The notes: generated from the letters alone by a model not told the origin. A stretch of 64,000 nucleotides of DNA from Rhodosporidiobolus odoratus (GCA_034387635.1 JAOANU010000011.1:218501-282500), one strand, 5' to 3'. Shown: positions 36,706 through 48,021, numbered from the stretch's first letter. Made by a program: numbers and translations.

Positions 36706-37040
36706 CTGTTTGGCCGCAGCTGGAATACATCTCTCTTCTCTTCTCTTCTCATCTGAACCAGTCGTGCAGGCCAGCAGCACAGCAAAGACACGCTTGGGCC
36801 GATCACGTCGCTTACTTGATTTGATGAGTCTTCGGATTCCGAATCCCAAAAAGCAAGAGAGCTTGTGGTTTTCGCCCGCCCGCTTACTCGTTTGCCTGCT
36901 CGCGTTTCCGCGACAAGACTGGACAGCAGTGGACAGTGTAGAGCTCACGCGGGACATTACTCGAGAGGATGTTGAAGGAGAAAAGCCCATCTTGTCCTCG
37001 ACCTTCCCAACTTGCTGTTTTCCTCCTCGCCGCCCGCTTA
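36706..37040. other. Intergenic region upstream of the CANIN-like gene
   Basis: A 335-bp spacer between two minus-strand genes. It holds the trehalose phosphorylase 3' UTR and the next gene's promoter. A short CTCTT-repeat tract lies at about 36728-36748. No gene is seen. Confidence 0.45.
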
Positions 37041-40000
37041 TCAAAACCCCTTGTCCAACCCCTCCTCCCAAGCCCTTTTACCGACCAGCCCCTCCAGGCC
37101 ACCCGGCTGATCATCAGAGGCAACCCTCAACTTATCGAACAGGGTTTTTTGCTCCTGGCTCAGATGGATGGGACTGCTAACGCCGAGCAGACGAGCCCAG
37201 ATGAGTTGCCACATGACCGCGTTACCAAGCGTAAGATCCCGCTCTGAGGGTCCGGCGTCGTCGTGCGAGCTACGGAGGAAAGGAATGTGCGGATCCGGTA
37301 AATGAGAGAGGGGAAACTGGAAAGGCAGGAATGCGTACAAGCGTCCTCCCTTGACGTCGTCAATGTAACTTTGGGGCGTCTCACTCTTTGTAACCTTCAG
37401 CTTGTCGGAGGAGTAGAAGCTGAGAAGCGCTTTGGCGATGCCTGCAAGGAGAGAAAAACGAAGCAACTTAGCCGGCCGTCACCTTTCCCCGCGGCCCCAT
37501 CCGTACCGACCCATATCGGCTTCGTCAAGATGGAGCAAAAAGGAGACTAGGCGTGCTGACCCACCTTCCGCATCCCCCGGATCAACCAACTCCCACTCCC
37601 TACCCTCCCTAATCTGCAAAGGAATCCCTCCCGCTTTCGTAGCAATAACGAATTTTTCCTTATGTACCGCTTCGGTGACTTTGATCTCGTACCCTTCACG
37701 CGTGGAGACTTGACAGACGACATCAGCGCCGCGGAGAATGGCATTGAGGAGGCGGTCTGTCAAGCGAAAAGTGAAAGTCAGCAAGGAGTCGCCGTATCGA
37801 GCGGGTTCGGGGCAACGAAGGGAAATCATTAGCCTCGAGACGGATACAGACGAACCGGATGGGGGAGCTTGGATAGCATGAATGTCATCCCTAATCTTCT
37901 CAAACTTTTCACCTTCAAGCTGGTCGTGCAGTTGGTGCAGCACCAGCGTCCCATCCGGGTCGTCTACGGACGAGTGACCGGTCTGTACGTAAACGAGGCG
38001 TTGCGTCAGCTTCTCGTTTCTCGGTGAAAAGGACAGGGAGGAGGGAAAGGAAGAAAAGGGAAGCAAGGGATACGACGTAGGAGATAACGCACGAGGATGA
38101 GTTGCGGCGCGTGACTGAGACTGCGCACGTCCTTCTCGGCTTGCTCGCGGAACAGGCGGTACCCCTCAACGAGATCTGGGATCCCTTTGGACGGATCAAA
38201 CCGGGCGACTTGGAGAACGTAGCCGCGGTCCCAGTCAACTTGATCGCCGGACGAGGACTGTAGGACGCAGCAGGAAGAGGAGGGTCGGTGACTCTGATTT
38301 GAAGGAGGGAAACGGACGGGACGGGGGACTTCGGTGGCAGAAAAGGAGAATAGTAGGGGACTGGCAAAGAAGACAGAAAGACGCACTTGAACTGCGTCAT
38401 CGAAAGTCTTCCGGTACATATGCAGGAAGCCGCGCTTTATAGGTTTGTTCAGGCCGTCGATCGGATCGGTCGAAGCTGCGAGACCGGTTCGAGATTGAGG
38501 GCAGATTACGAGTTTAGCAAGGTCAGCTTGCTTTCCTCGGCTGCATCGCCGAGGGAGTCGAGTGGAACGAGACGCACGAGGCAAGTACACTACTGGTATA
38601 GCTTGCTTGACTTCCTCCGGTACAAACTCCTTGATCGGGTGCTGCAAGCCATCCTTTATCAGTTTTCCCTTTTTTCCAACTCCCGGAGGAGAACGAGATC
38701 GGTACATACCGACACAAAGAGATCCGCCTGCTTTATGTAACCCCAGAGGTAATCCCATGTAGCCCTGATTTGCTCATCTCCGTTGTCGACAAGGTCGGCG
38801 CGGACTGCAAAATGAGCGCAAGCGAGGCATTTCACGTCAAGAATGGCAGGAAGGGGATAGTCTGCGTACTCTGGATGTGCGACCGGAAGATGATCTTGGT
38901 ACGAGGCGATTCGCGGCGAATGATGAGGATCAAGGCTGTGACTGGCTGTGCCAAGGGTCTGGTCAATCCCAAGACTCGTCGCAGCCGCGAAAACAAAGAA
39001 GTCAAAGGAAAGGGAGGGAGACCATACGCTGAGGGTCATCGATCACCGCGACATCCAACCTTCTGAATGGGCTTGTCTCGGCATCGGCCCAGAAACGCTC
39101 GTTATCTGTGCTGTGTCCACGCTTCGAATAGTTCCTTGTCTTCTGAGGTGAGGCGGATATTTGGCTCAGCGACTCCTTGAAGGACATTCTGGAAGTAGGA
39201 AGGAAGTGAGCAGAAACGACACACAGACGAGAGGGCGGAGAGGGAGGAAGGAGCAAAACGTTACGAACATGAAATTTACGTTTGCTGTAGCGATTCGAAA
39301 GTACGATGTCAGCACGTTCAGCTATATATGAAGATATAGCTAGCTGACACGCACGTAATGTTGAAGACTGAGGGATCACCGGCCGGGACGAACCACTTGA
39401 CATCGAGACCGGTCGCATGCCAAACCCGCATCAAGGAGTGGCGCTGCGCCCCCCGGACAGCAGGGTCAGCACCGCCCGAAAGGAGATGAATGTAGGTTAG
39501 CGGAAAGGCGTACCATCAAAGCCACCCCTCCACCCCTCGGCGTAGCTGAGAAGAACGCTACACTCGTTTTCTGCGCCGCAAGAGCGCTCCCCAGCCCGGA
39601 GAAGGTGTTCCAGAGCGCAGGCGAGGTGATTTGCTTGAGAAGCGGGAGACCGTAGAGCCGGACACGGAAGTCGGCATCGACTGCGTGGTGGGAGGGAAAG
39701 TCAGATGAGCGGGGAAAACAAAATGGTTCAGATCGAACAAGGCTACCGAGTACTTGCCTCACGGGTGAGAGCATGATCTTAACAGTGGAGCTAGACATGG
39801 GCACGAGGCACGCTAGCGCTTCGTCCACGGCCGCAGACGCTTGTGCATCAATGGAGAATTGCCCTTCACTGGCTCTGCGAGAAGCTAGAAAAGGGATTGC
39901 ATCGAGTTCGAGCCACACTCGAGTGGGGAAGTCTGGCTTCTGACCTTTCGAGAGGGTGGGAACGTCGAAGGTTTGGCGAGGGGTGAGACCGGTGCAGGTT

Positions 40001-40605
40001 TCGGCGAGGCTGAGTATTTGGATCTGCCCAACAAGACTGTACTTGAGTCCTCGGATCTCCCAAGTAGAGTGGGAGACAAACGTACTTTGTGACCACGCTG
40101 AGAGCTATACTTTTTTGACAGCTCGAGAATGTAGTCCAGCGTATCCTCGCAAGACTTCCCCTTCTCGCCAAACCCATGCTCGCTCTGAACCGTTCCGGTG
40201 CCGTCGCTCACGGAGATGGCGTACTCTGGTCCTTTGTCGTCGAGGTCTTTGCGCTCGCGGACTGCCACGCCGACGAAAACTACTTGAAGCGGTGCGTGAG
40301 CCCTGAAGCAGAGGAAGAATCGGGAAGGACAGGGAAGGAAGAAGGAAAGGGAGGGTCAGCTTCGGCTTTCGCTTTGGGTACAGCGGTATGTGCCTTCTTT
40401 GACGTACTTGCGATGCTTCTTAGGGCGTATATCGAGTCGACGATGGAAAACGGAGGAGGGTGAGGGGCTGCGCTCGCGGTTGTGGAGGTCGTGAGCCTGT
40501 CATAGCGGTGTGTAGCGTCGGTGTCGGGCTGTGGCAGCTAGGAAGTAACCGGTGACGAAGATGCAGGCATACCGGGACTGCTAGATGGTCGTAGTGGGTT
40601 TTCAT
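37041..40605 (-). CDS. Trehalose phosphorylase (retaining, GT4 family)
   Basis: Fungal trehalose phosphorylase/synthase (clock-controlled gene 9 type) interconverts trehalose plus phosphate with glucose 1-phosphate and glucose in the cytosol. The start MKTHYDHLAVP at 40605 is spliced to AHDLHNRERSPSPSSV and then AHAPLQVVFVGVAVRERKD. Later exons give HSLMRVWHATGLDVKWFVP, FWADAETSPFRRLDVAVI, TWDYLWGYIKQADLFVSHP and GLNKPIKRGF. The GT4 donor-binding block is GYVLQVARFDPSKGIPDL, QLILTGHSSVDDPDG, ILRGADVVCQVSTREGYEI and IATKAGGIPLQI (the E-x7-E-like region). The C-terminus is WQLIWARLLGVSSPIHLS and ends DKGF. There are more than ten introns. The two short first exons are less certain than the rest. 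It shares a divergent promoter region with paralogue B. Confidence 0.9.
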
Positions 40606-41212
40606 AACCGCAAAGTTCGGGGTGAGGTGGGGGTGAAAAAAGTTGGAGGCGGAGTCGGGGACGAGCGAGTGGGTCGCACGCTGCTACTAGTACGTTCCCT
40701 ATATGACTCGACGGTAAAGGAGTGGCTTCCAAGCCTGATAGAGACCGGAAGAGGGCGAGTGGAATCTTCGTCTCGTGCTACTTCTCATGGCGCCGGGGTT
40801 GATTACCTTATTACGTTACTGTACCGGACGATCTACTACCAGCGGCCACACCCTGACAGCTCGCGCGCATTTCGAGTTCCGTCGGTCGACGCCCGCCGCG
40901 TCCTCCTCCACAGGCCACAGCTCCACCCTTGCTCCACCTTAGCTTCCCAACACCTTTGGCTGACGCTGGCTCGTGACTGGGCGGTGTTGACCGAGGCTGA
41001 CTGTTGTGCAATGGGTGCTGCTTGACGTGCTTCTGGGTGACTGAGCAGTTTCCAACTCTTGCTCACTCAGCCGACGTCGACCGAACCTCCACCACATGAT
41101 TGCCCTCGAACTCCTTCTTCTCTCCCAACATACGACAGCTATTGCAGCCAGTCACAAACTTCAGTCAACCTCACAAACCCTAGCTCACCTTCCCCGCCCA
41201 CTCACCCACAAC
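40606..41212. other. Divergent intergenic region, trehalose phosphorylase / paralogue B
   Basis: About 600 bp between divergent starts, expected to hold both promoters. No convincing motif was identified. The open frame upstream of ATG 41213 is probably 5' UTR. Confidence 0.45.
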
Positions 41213-42532
41213 ATGGCCAAAACCGTCTTCATTCTCGGCACCGGTTTTATCGGTGGATCCGTCCTCCAAGGTCTTCTCGACGAGAACAAGTACGAAATCG
41301 CCGCCCTGTGCCGCGACGATAAGAAGGCCGCCAAGCTCAAGTCACTCGGAGTGAGGCCCGTCAAGGGAACTCTTCACGACGACGCCGTGATCCAGAAGGA
41401 GGCGTCCACAGCCGACATTGTCCTTCACATTGCTACCGCAGACGACAAGCCGTCCGTCGAGTCGATTTTGGCGGGATTGGAGAAGAGGTCGAAGGAAAAG
41501 GAGCCGGCGATTTACATTCACACCTCGGGCAGTGCGTCTATTTTTCTCTCTCTCTCTCTTTCGCCTTTTGGTTCCAACTGTGGCAGCGGTCTTTGTGCTA
41601 AGGCTTACCTTGGAAGAGACAATGTACTCACGCCGCCCTTTTTCCCTCGCATCCTTTCTTTCGCAGCTGGCGTCCTGACCTCGCCCGTCCACCCCAAGGA
41701 GCTCATCTTTGCCGACAAGAGCCAGAACATCTTCGACGACGAGATTCCGGATGATGCGATGCACCGTCAGGAGGATCTGACCATCAAGAGGGCGGTTGAC
41801 AGCGGCAAGCTGAACGCCAAGATCTCCATCGTATGCTGTATTCTTCGCTCATTCCGTCCTCTTTGCCCGCACTGATGCTCATGCACTTCCTCGGCGCAGA
41901 TCCTTCCTCCCCTTGTCTACGGTATCGGCACTGGGTGAGTCGGGCCTACCCTCATCTTGGCGTTTTCACGGGCTGATTGGCCTTTTCCCCCTCATTTGTA
42001 CAGCCCCTTCAACCGCCGCTCGATCCAGATCCCGCTTTATGTCAAGGATGTGATCAAGCACAAGGCGGCTCAGCTTTACAGCCCGGAGCTTATTTGGAAC
42101 AACATCCATATCAAGGTTTGTCCTCTCTCTCTCTCTCTTCATCCTGCAAATCGCTTCTAGTCCGGATCATGTAGCCCAACTCAGACCCTTTCTGTATCGC
42201 AGAACCTCGTCGCCGCCTACCTCACTCTCCTCTCCCACCTCGAATTGACCTCCTCCCGACCCCCTCTCTACATAATCGCCGAAACCGGCGAACACACCTG
42301 GGGTTCTCTCTACACGGCTGTCGAATCCGACCTCAAATCTCGCGGCTTGATCCCTCAGGATGCGAAGGCTCAGCCTAAGGATGAGCAGTTCCCCGAGACG
42401 GGAACTGGGACGCAGAGTAGGAGTAAGAGTGAGCTGTTGCATGAGTGGGGTTGGAAGGTGGAGAAGTTGGGGACGGTCGAGGAGAGTGTGAAGGAGACGG
42501 TTCAGCATATGGAGGAGATTGGGGAGATTTGA
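41213..42532 (+). CDS. Rossmann-fold NAD(P)-binding protein, paralogue B, 5 exons
   Basis: Close paralogue of the gene at 12793-14104, in opposite orientation about 27 kb away. Exons 41213-41531, 41667-41830, 41900-41934, 42004-42115 and 42203-42532 join to 319 residues. It opens MAKTVFILGTGFIGGSVLQG, then IAALCRDDKKAAKL and ILGTG-type dinucleotide-binding features. The middle has HPKELIFADKSQNIFDD and VYGIGTGPFNRRS, and it ends HMEEIGEI. Intron positions match paralogue A exactly. The first 80 residues are almost identical, while the C-terminal third has diverged (for example LTSSRPPLYIIAETGEHTW against a different linker). The enzymatic role is unknown. The retrotransposon sits about 480 bp downstream. 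Confidence 0.87.
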
Positions 42533-43014
42533 AGACGGGAAGCTTGAGCTTGGGTAATCTGTGAATCAGTCGAAACCGAAACGAAAGAAGCAGCTTCAGT
42601 ACCCTTTTTCTATTGGTCGCGGTTGAGTTAAGCGCCTATGCACTTTGTCTACGTGCTGGGCTTGATGGGCTCAAGCATCTCTCTGCAAGCAACGCTTAAC
42701 GACTTTCCAGGAGAATCCGCTGCCGCAAGCGCTTTCCCTGACCCGATCCTTCGCCCTTCACGCCCACTACCGCCCCGCGCTGACTCGATAAGACAGACTG
42801 CGTTCCCGGGCGTTAGGTGTGAAGCTCATGGGAGGAAAGGTGGATTGAGAAGGTCAGTACACTTTTGGGCAAACGCTTTCAGCGCACTCTGTCTTTGTTC
42901 TACGGCTATTGATGCTTGTTGCTTTAAAGGTGTGTAAGCTCCATTGGTGGTGTCATACCGCCGAGCTCCGCAAGCTGATTGATATGCTGTGTTTGTTATG
43001 AGGAGGGATCTCGG
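42533..43014. other. Spacer between paralogue B and the retrotransposon
   Basis: This holds the 3' UTR of paralogue B and the left flank of the insertion site. No gene is supported. The last five bases (CTCGG) are the target-site duplication. Confidence 0.5.
43010..43014. repeat. Target-site duplication, left copy (CTCGG)
   Basis: The five bases immediately before the left LTR (CTCGG) equal the five bases immediately after the right LTR (48298-48302). This fits the 5-bp staggered cut of Ty3/Gypsy integrases. Confidence 0.85.
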
Positions 43015-43255
43015 TGTAAGGCCGGAAGCCTCACCCACAGTGACAGGGGGGACGGAAGAAGTGAAGTTGGATGAAGGGAGCTTGGCACGGGCGAAGGCAC
43101 TTGGTTCTTTCCTTACGCATTCGCTAACGGATCGAACCAGGTAGCTAGACTTCTTTGTAGCTCTTGCCTTACACATTCGCTAACGGATCGAACCAGCAAT
43201 ACACCGCGGTTCTCCTTAGCTTTAGCCCAGTGTTGGCGGAGAGATTCGCCTTCCA
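43015..43255 (+). repeat. Left LTR
   Basis: 241 bp from TGTAAGGCC to GCCTTCCA. It differs from the right LTR at one position. It contains two copies of a 30-bp sequence. Confidence 0.95.
43111..43196 (+). repeat. Internal 30-bp direct repeat of the LTR
   Basis: Copies at 43111-43140 and 43167-43196, with 26 nt between. They differ at one base in the left LTR and are identical in the right LTR. The unit ends GATCGAACCAG. On the minus strand it reads GTTCGATCC, which resembles a Pol III B box, but no tRNA fold was found. Confidence 0.85.
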
Positions 43256-43485
43256 CTTTTTTTTAAGGATCAACCACGGCCGCCAAGCTGGCGTTCGGCA
43301 CACGTTCCTACTACCATCGGCACTCGCTACCGCTCATCAGCCCCTCCCACTACCCCCGCGAGCGAGCGACTCCCCGATCTCACTCATCATTCTCTCCGAC
43401 GGTCGAGCACCCCGATTCACCCTCATCCGGATCAGAGTCAGGTTCAGCTTCACCCTCACCCACGGCAACGGCACGGCTAATCCCC

Positions 43486-46400
43486 ATGGCTACCCTTCCC
43501 CCGGCTCTCCCGGTTTATCAACCCGGCAAACCCCCTTTCTCATTCGACGCATCTCCGTCTGGCATCAGCGCCTTCCTTCGCTCCGCCCGCCTTTATTTCC
43601 GGCAGAAGAAGATTGAAACCGATGAGGACAAGATTTCTTATCTCGGCGAAGGATTAGGTGGATTCCCTGAACTCTACAACTGGTATAACGTGTCGGCCAA
43701 TCTGCACGAAGCTAAGACCTACAAGGCGTTTACAGCCGACCTTCAGAAGAAGGCGTTGCCGAGGGATTATGTATGGGAAGCGAAGGGTAGGATAAGGTGG
43801 GCACGGCAGGAAGGGAGGGATTATGAGGAATGGTCGACGGCGATGCGGACGGAGCACCTGGCGTTGACGGAGACGGTTATGACTACGAAGGAGTTCGTTG
43901 AGTGCTTACTCTATGGCATGGACGACGAACTTTCGATCACCCTCCGTAACGGCGTCAGCTTGAAGAACGCGGGTTTCCATCAAGACGATATGGCAAACCT
44001 CGCCTTCCCGTCGACTACTCCTACCGTCTACGCCGCCACGATCGACTACTCCGCCTTCGACCAAGAAGCACGCAACGAATGGTCCAAAAACGTCTCTCGT
44101 CGATTCGCCAACGCGACGCAGCTCAAGGCGTTGTCCAAGAAGACCCCTTCTACCCCTTCCAACTCCTCCTCCTCCGCTCGAACCTCGACTTCCAAGCCCG
44201 TCAACTCTACCAACACTTCGACTAAGGCGTCGACGACGGAGGGAACAACGAATGGAGTAAGGACGGCGAAGTTAACGGAGTTGGAGAAGGACTGGCTCAG
44301 CGCTACCCAGGGTTGTTTCAAGTGCCGACAGTCGTACGTCAACCATTCAGCGTCCGATTGTCGCACGTGGCCGACGCCCGGTTACGTCGTCCCGGTTCCC
44401 AAGGGTTGGGACCGATCTCAGGACGTCCCGGACACCAAACCAACGGTCACTACGGAGAAGAAGGTTGTCACCGGTTTCAGGGCGCTCCACATCGAAGACG
44501 ACAGCGACGTCGACCTCCCCGAGTCGTTGGAGCAAGGTTCGGACACGGACGAAGAAGGGTGCGTCCTTCCTCCGCTCTCCTTCCTGGTAGGCTCAAGAAG
44601 ACGAGGCTGCTTAGCGGATGCATTAGCTGACTCCGGCTCTGGTCTATCGCTCATCTCAGATAAGCTAGCGACGGAGTTGGGGTTAGTGAGGCAGAAACTG
44701 AGTAGACCAAAATCGTATCGGCTTGCAATTCAGGGAGGAGATGAGGTTAAGACGCTCACGGACTTCGTTCGGGTACCTCTCTCTCTCGCAAACGGGACTT
44801 GGAAGGCCGGAGACACCACTCTTATCGTCGCACCGCTAGAACCACCCTTCGACATCATTCTCGGCACCTCCTTCCTACGACGACATCGCATCTCTATCGC
44901 CCTTTACCCCGAACCTTCTCTCTCCATCGCCCAACCATTCCCTCTCGAAGCGATCGATCTATACGCCGAAGCTTACGGGGCACCAACTCGACTCGAAGCG
45001 ATGGAAGAAATGGACGAGATGTCGAGGAACGAGGTTATAGAAGCAGCGGTGGAACATTTAGTGGCCAGCGTTAACGCCAAGACGGGAGAAGAACGGGAGA
45101 TGGCGGACCGAGCGGCAAGAGTTATGGCGGACTACGACGATCTCTTTCCCTCGGTACTCCCAGCACTCACCCTCGACTATCTCGCCAAAACGAAGACTCG
45201 ACACCGCATCAACCTAGCCGACAAGTTGAAGACGCACAATCAGCGGGGTTTTAACGTACCGAGGAAGTGGCGCGAAAAATGGAAGAAGATGCTGGACGAA
45301 CATATTACGGCTGGTCGTCTTCGCCCTTCAACTTCCCCTTTCGCCTCAGCCGCCTTCGTCATCCCGAAGAAGGACCCCGACGCCGACCCACGTTGGGTCA
45401 ACGATTACCGCGGCCTCAACAGCAATACGGTGAAGGACCGGACGCCCCTTCCGATTCCGGACGTCGTGCTGAGCGATGCAGCTCTGGCAAAGTACTCGGG
45501 CAAGATCGACATGACGAACGCCTTTTTCCAGACGCCTATGGACGACGAAGATATCGCTAAGACCGCGATCAAGACGCCCTGGGGGCTTTTTGAATGGACC
45601 GTCATGCCTCAAAGCCTCTGCAACGCCCCTGCAACGCATCAAGCTCGAGTCAACGAGGCGTTACGGCACCTTATCGGCGTATGCTGTCAAGCGTTCGTCG
45701 ACGACGTTATCATTTACTCCTACACGCTGGAAGAACACGAACGGAACTGCCGAGCAGTTCTCTCTGCGTTAAGGGACGCCGGACTCTATTGTTCGAAGAA
45801 AAAGACTGATCTCTTCTCCCTTCGTACAGAGTTCCTGGGCCACATCATCTCACGGGACGGTATCGAAGCGGACCCGAGCAAGATCGAGAAGATCAAGAAT
45901 TGGAACAGGCCGACCTCCGTTTCACAGGTGCGCGGTTTCCTTGGCATCGTTCAGTACCTGAGGAAATTCATTCCTCAACTGGCGGAACGTACAGCAGTCT
46001 TGACCCCCTTGACGAGGAAGGGCTTGACTCGAGTAGACCACCTCTGGACGGACAAGGAGGAGCGCGCCTTCGAGGCGGTCAAGGGTATTGTCACCTCACT
46101 CCCGGTACTCAAGCCCGTGGACCAAGACTCGGAGAAGCCTATATGGCTCATGACGGATGCTTCGAAGGTTGGGGTTGGAGCGGTCTTGTTACAAGGGGAC
46201 GATTGGAAAACCGCGCATCCCTGCGGTTTCTACTCTCGGCAGTATATAGCCGCAGAGAAGAACTACCCAACTCACGAACAAGAGTTACTAGCAGTCATCG
46301 CCGCGTTGAAGGCGTGGCGACTTGACTTGCTAGGGGTACATTTTAGGGTATTAACGGACCATGACACGCTCCGGCATTTCCAAACCCAGGCGACTCTTTC

Positions 46401-48021
46401 CAAGCGTCAGGCGCGATGGACGGAAGTCCTCGCGGACTACGACTACGAATTGTCGTACATTCCTGGCAAGCTGAATGCCGTAGCTGACGCCATGAGTCGT
46501 TTCTCTTTCTCAGAGACGGACGCGACGGTAGCGGTTTGCGGAATCTCGAGCACCTCGCTCTCTACATCTTTCACTAAGACATTGAGCAGTAGCTACGCTG
46601 ATGACCCGTTCACCGCACAGGTGATCAAGAACTTGGATTTGGCGCCGTCGTTCAAGATGCAAGAAGGCCTCATGTACTTCGAGGGATCCAGGATTGTCGT
46701 GCCGGACGTCAAGTCGGTTCGGGAAGCGTTGCTGCACGACGCACACGACGCTCTCGGACATCCGGGACCAAGGAAGTCGTTGGCGAGCCTTTCCGCGTCG
46801 TTCTACTGGCCAGGAATGGCTAAGTCGGTCGATCGGTACGTCTCCTCTTGCGATGGGTGTCAGCGTCACAAATCTCGGACCACACGTAGGGCCGGTCAGC
46901 TACATTCGCTCCCGGTCCCTCCTTGTGCGTTCTCGGATGTGGCGCTCGACTTTGTGGGTCCTCTTCCCCTTTCAGAGGGCAAGGACATGCTTTCGACGGT
47001 AACGGACCGTCTCACGGGCTACACACGCCTCTTGGCTTGCCGTTCGAAGGACGGCGCCAAGGAGGTGGCGAACGCGGTGTTCGCGGGATGGTTTTCCTTG
47101 TTTGGTTTACCTGAACGGCTGGTGTCGGATCGGGACAAGCTCTTTACGTCCCGGTTCTGGCGCACCTTACATGAACGGACGGGAGTCAAGTTGCAGACGT
47201 CTACGGCGTTTCACCCGGAGACGGACGGTCACAGTGAGCGGACGAATAAAACGGTGGTGCAGATGTTGAGGCAGCAGGTGTCGCGACAGCAGAAAGATTG
47301 GGTACGTTTCCTTCCTTCTACCGAGTATGGAATCAATTCTGCCGTGATCGACTCCGCAGGCTACGCCCCTTTTCATCTCGTCCTCGGTTTTGTCCCCTCC
47401 CTTCTCCCTCTCCCGTCCTCTCCACCCAGCTCTCTCCCCGCGGTCGAATCCCTCATCACGGAACGGACGTCGACGATATCGGATGCGCAAGACGCGCTCG
47501 CAGCGGCGAAGGTTCGACAAGCGGAGCAAGCGAACAAGCGGCGAGGTCCGGAAGTGGGTTTCGAGGTGGGAGATCTGGTGATGGTGGATTCGGCGGATAG
47601 GCGGTCACGGTACAAGACGAAGGGGGGCGACTCTCGCGCAGCCAAGCTGTTCCCGCGCTGGGACGGCCCTTACCCGGTCGAACAAGCAAATCCATCAACT
47701 TCGACCTATCGTCTCTCTCTCCCCGCTTCCGATCGCGCACACCCCACCTTCCACTCGTCAAAACTCAAACGATATACCCCCAATGACCCTTCTCTCTACG
47801 CCGATCGCGAACCCCCGCGACCCGAACCTATCGACATCGACGGAACGGAGGAATATGTCGTTGAGAGAATTACGGACGAGAAGGGGAAGGGGAGGAATCG
47901 GAAGTTCTTGGTTGAATGGGCGGGGTATCCGGACTCGGAAAATACGTGGGAACCGTTGGATAGCGTGGAGGACACAGAGGCGATGGATGTATGGGAGGAA
48001 AATGGGGGCGGAAGGGCTTAG
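43486..48021 (+). CDS. Gag-Pol polyprotein with C-terminal chromodomain (1511 aa)
   Basis: One uninterrupted frame. The Gag region (about residues 1-260) includes a zinc knuckle CFKCRQSYVNHSASDC with CX2CX6HX4C spacing, two residues longer than the usual CX4H. The protease has ALADSGSGLSLI (DSG) near residue 385. Reverse transcriptase has YRGLNSNTVKDRTPLPIPD, then FVDDVIIYS in place of the common YxDD. RNase H has WLMTDASKVGVGAVL and THEQELLAVI. Integrase has an HHCC finger (HDALGHPG ... CDGCQRH) and the DDE core LDFVGPLPL, VSDRDKLFTSRFW and HPETDGHSERTNK. A GPY-type module (WDGPYPVEQ) is followed by the chromodomain EEYVVERITDEKGKG, FLVEWAGYP and NTWEP. Gag and Pol are fused in frame, so no frameshift is needed. 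The aromatic residues of the chromodomain support targeting to modified chromatin. Confidence 0.96.
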   Translation: MATLPPALPVYQPGKPPFSFDASPSGISAFLRSARLYFRQKKIETDEDKISYLGEGLGGFPELYNWYNVSANLHEAKTYKAFTADLQKKALPRDYVWEAKGRIRWARQEGRDYEEWSTAMRTEHLALTETVMTTKEFVECLLYGMDDELSITLRNGVSLKNAGFHQDDMANLAFPSTTPTVYAATIDYSAFDQEARNEWSKNVSRRFANATQLKALSKKTPSTPSNSSSSARTSTSKPVNSTNTSTKASTTEGTTNGVRTAKLTELEKDWLSATQGCFKCRQSYVNHSASDCRTWPTPGYVVPVPKGWDRSQDVPDTKPTVTTEKKVVTGFRALHIEDDSDVDLPESLEQGSDTDEEGCVLPPLSFLVGSRRRGCLADALADSGSGLSLISDKLATELGLVRQKLSRPKSYRLAIQGGDEVKTLTDFVRVPLSLANGTWKAGDTTLIVAPLEPPFDIILGTSFLRRHRISIALYPEPSLSIAQPFPLEAIDLYAEAYGAPTRLEAMEEMDEMSRNEVIEAAVEHLVASVNAKTGEEREMADRAARVMADYDDLFPSVLPALTLDYLAKTKTRHRINLADKLKTHNQRGFNVPRKWREKWKKMLDEHITAGRLRPSTSPFASAAFVIPKKDPDADPRWVNDYRGLNSNTVKDRTPLPIPDVVLSDAALAKYSGKIDMTNAFFQTPMDDEDIAKTAIKTPWGLFEWTVMPQSLCNAPATHQARVNEALRHLIGVCCQAFVDDVIIYSYTLEEHERNCRAVLSALRDAGLYCSKKKTDLFSLRTEFLGHIISRDGIEADPSKIEKIKNWNRPTSVSQVRGFLGIVQYLRKFIPQLAERTAVLTPLTRKGLTRVDHLWTDKEERAFEAVKGIVTSLPVLKPVDQDSEKPIWLMTDASKVGVGAVLLQGDDWKTAHPCGFYSRQYIAAEKNYPTHEQELLAVIAALKAWRLDLLGVHFRVLTDHDTLRHFQTQATLSKRQARWTEVLADYDYELSYIPGKLNAVADAMSRFSFSETDATVAVCGISSTSLSTSFTKTLSSSYADDPFTAQVIKNLDLAPSFKMQEGLMYFEGSRIVVPDVKSVREALLHDAHDALGHPGPRKSLASLSASFYWPGMAKSVDRYVSSCDGCQRHKSRTTRRAGQLHSLPVPPCAFSDVALDFVGPLPLSEGKDMLSTVTDRLTGYTRLLACRSKDGAKEVANAVFAGWFSLFGLPERLVSDRDKLFTSRFWRTLHERTGVKLQTSTAFHPETDGHSERTNKTVVQMLRQQVSRQQKDWVRFLPSTEYGINSAVIDSAGYAPFHLVLGFVPSLLPLPSSPPSSLPAVESLITERTSTISDAQDALAAAKVRQAEQANKRRGPEVGFEVGDLVMVDSADRRSRYKTKGGDSRAAKLFPRWDGPYPVEQANPSTSTYRLSLPASDRAHPTFHSSKLKRYTPNDPSLYADREPPRPEPIDIDGTEEYVVERITDEKGKGRNRKFLVEWAGYPDSENTWEPLDSVEDTEAMDVWEENGGGRA

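Noticed and set aside
36241..37071. 276-codon minus-strand frame extending upstream of the CANIN-like gene
   Set aside because: Only its part from ATG 36705 to about 36624 is exon 1; the rest runs through the intron and intergenic DNA.
40420..40605. A 61-codon single-exon gene starting MKTHYDHLAVP
   Set aside because: Better explained as the short first exon of trehalose phosphorylase with a GTATGC donor.
43111..43196. tRNA gene suggested by GTTCGATCC on the minus strand of the LTR
   Set aside because: No cloverleaf can be formed: the T-stem does not pair and there is no A box or acceptor stem.
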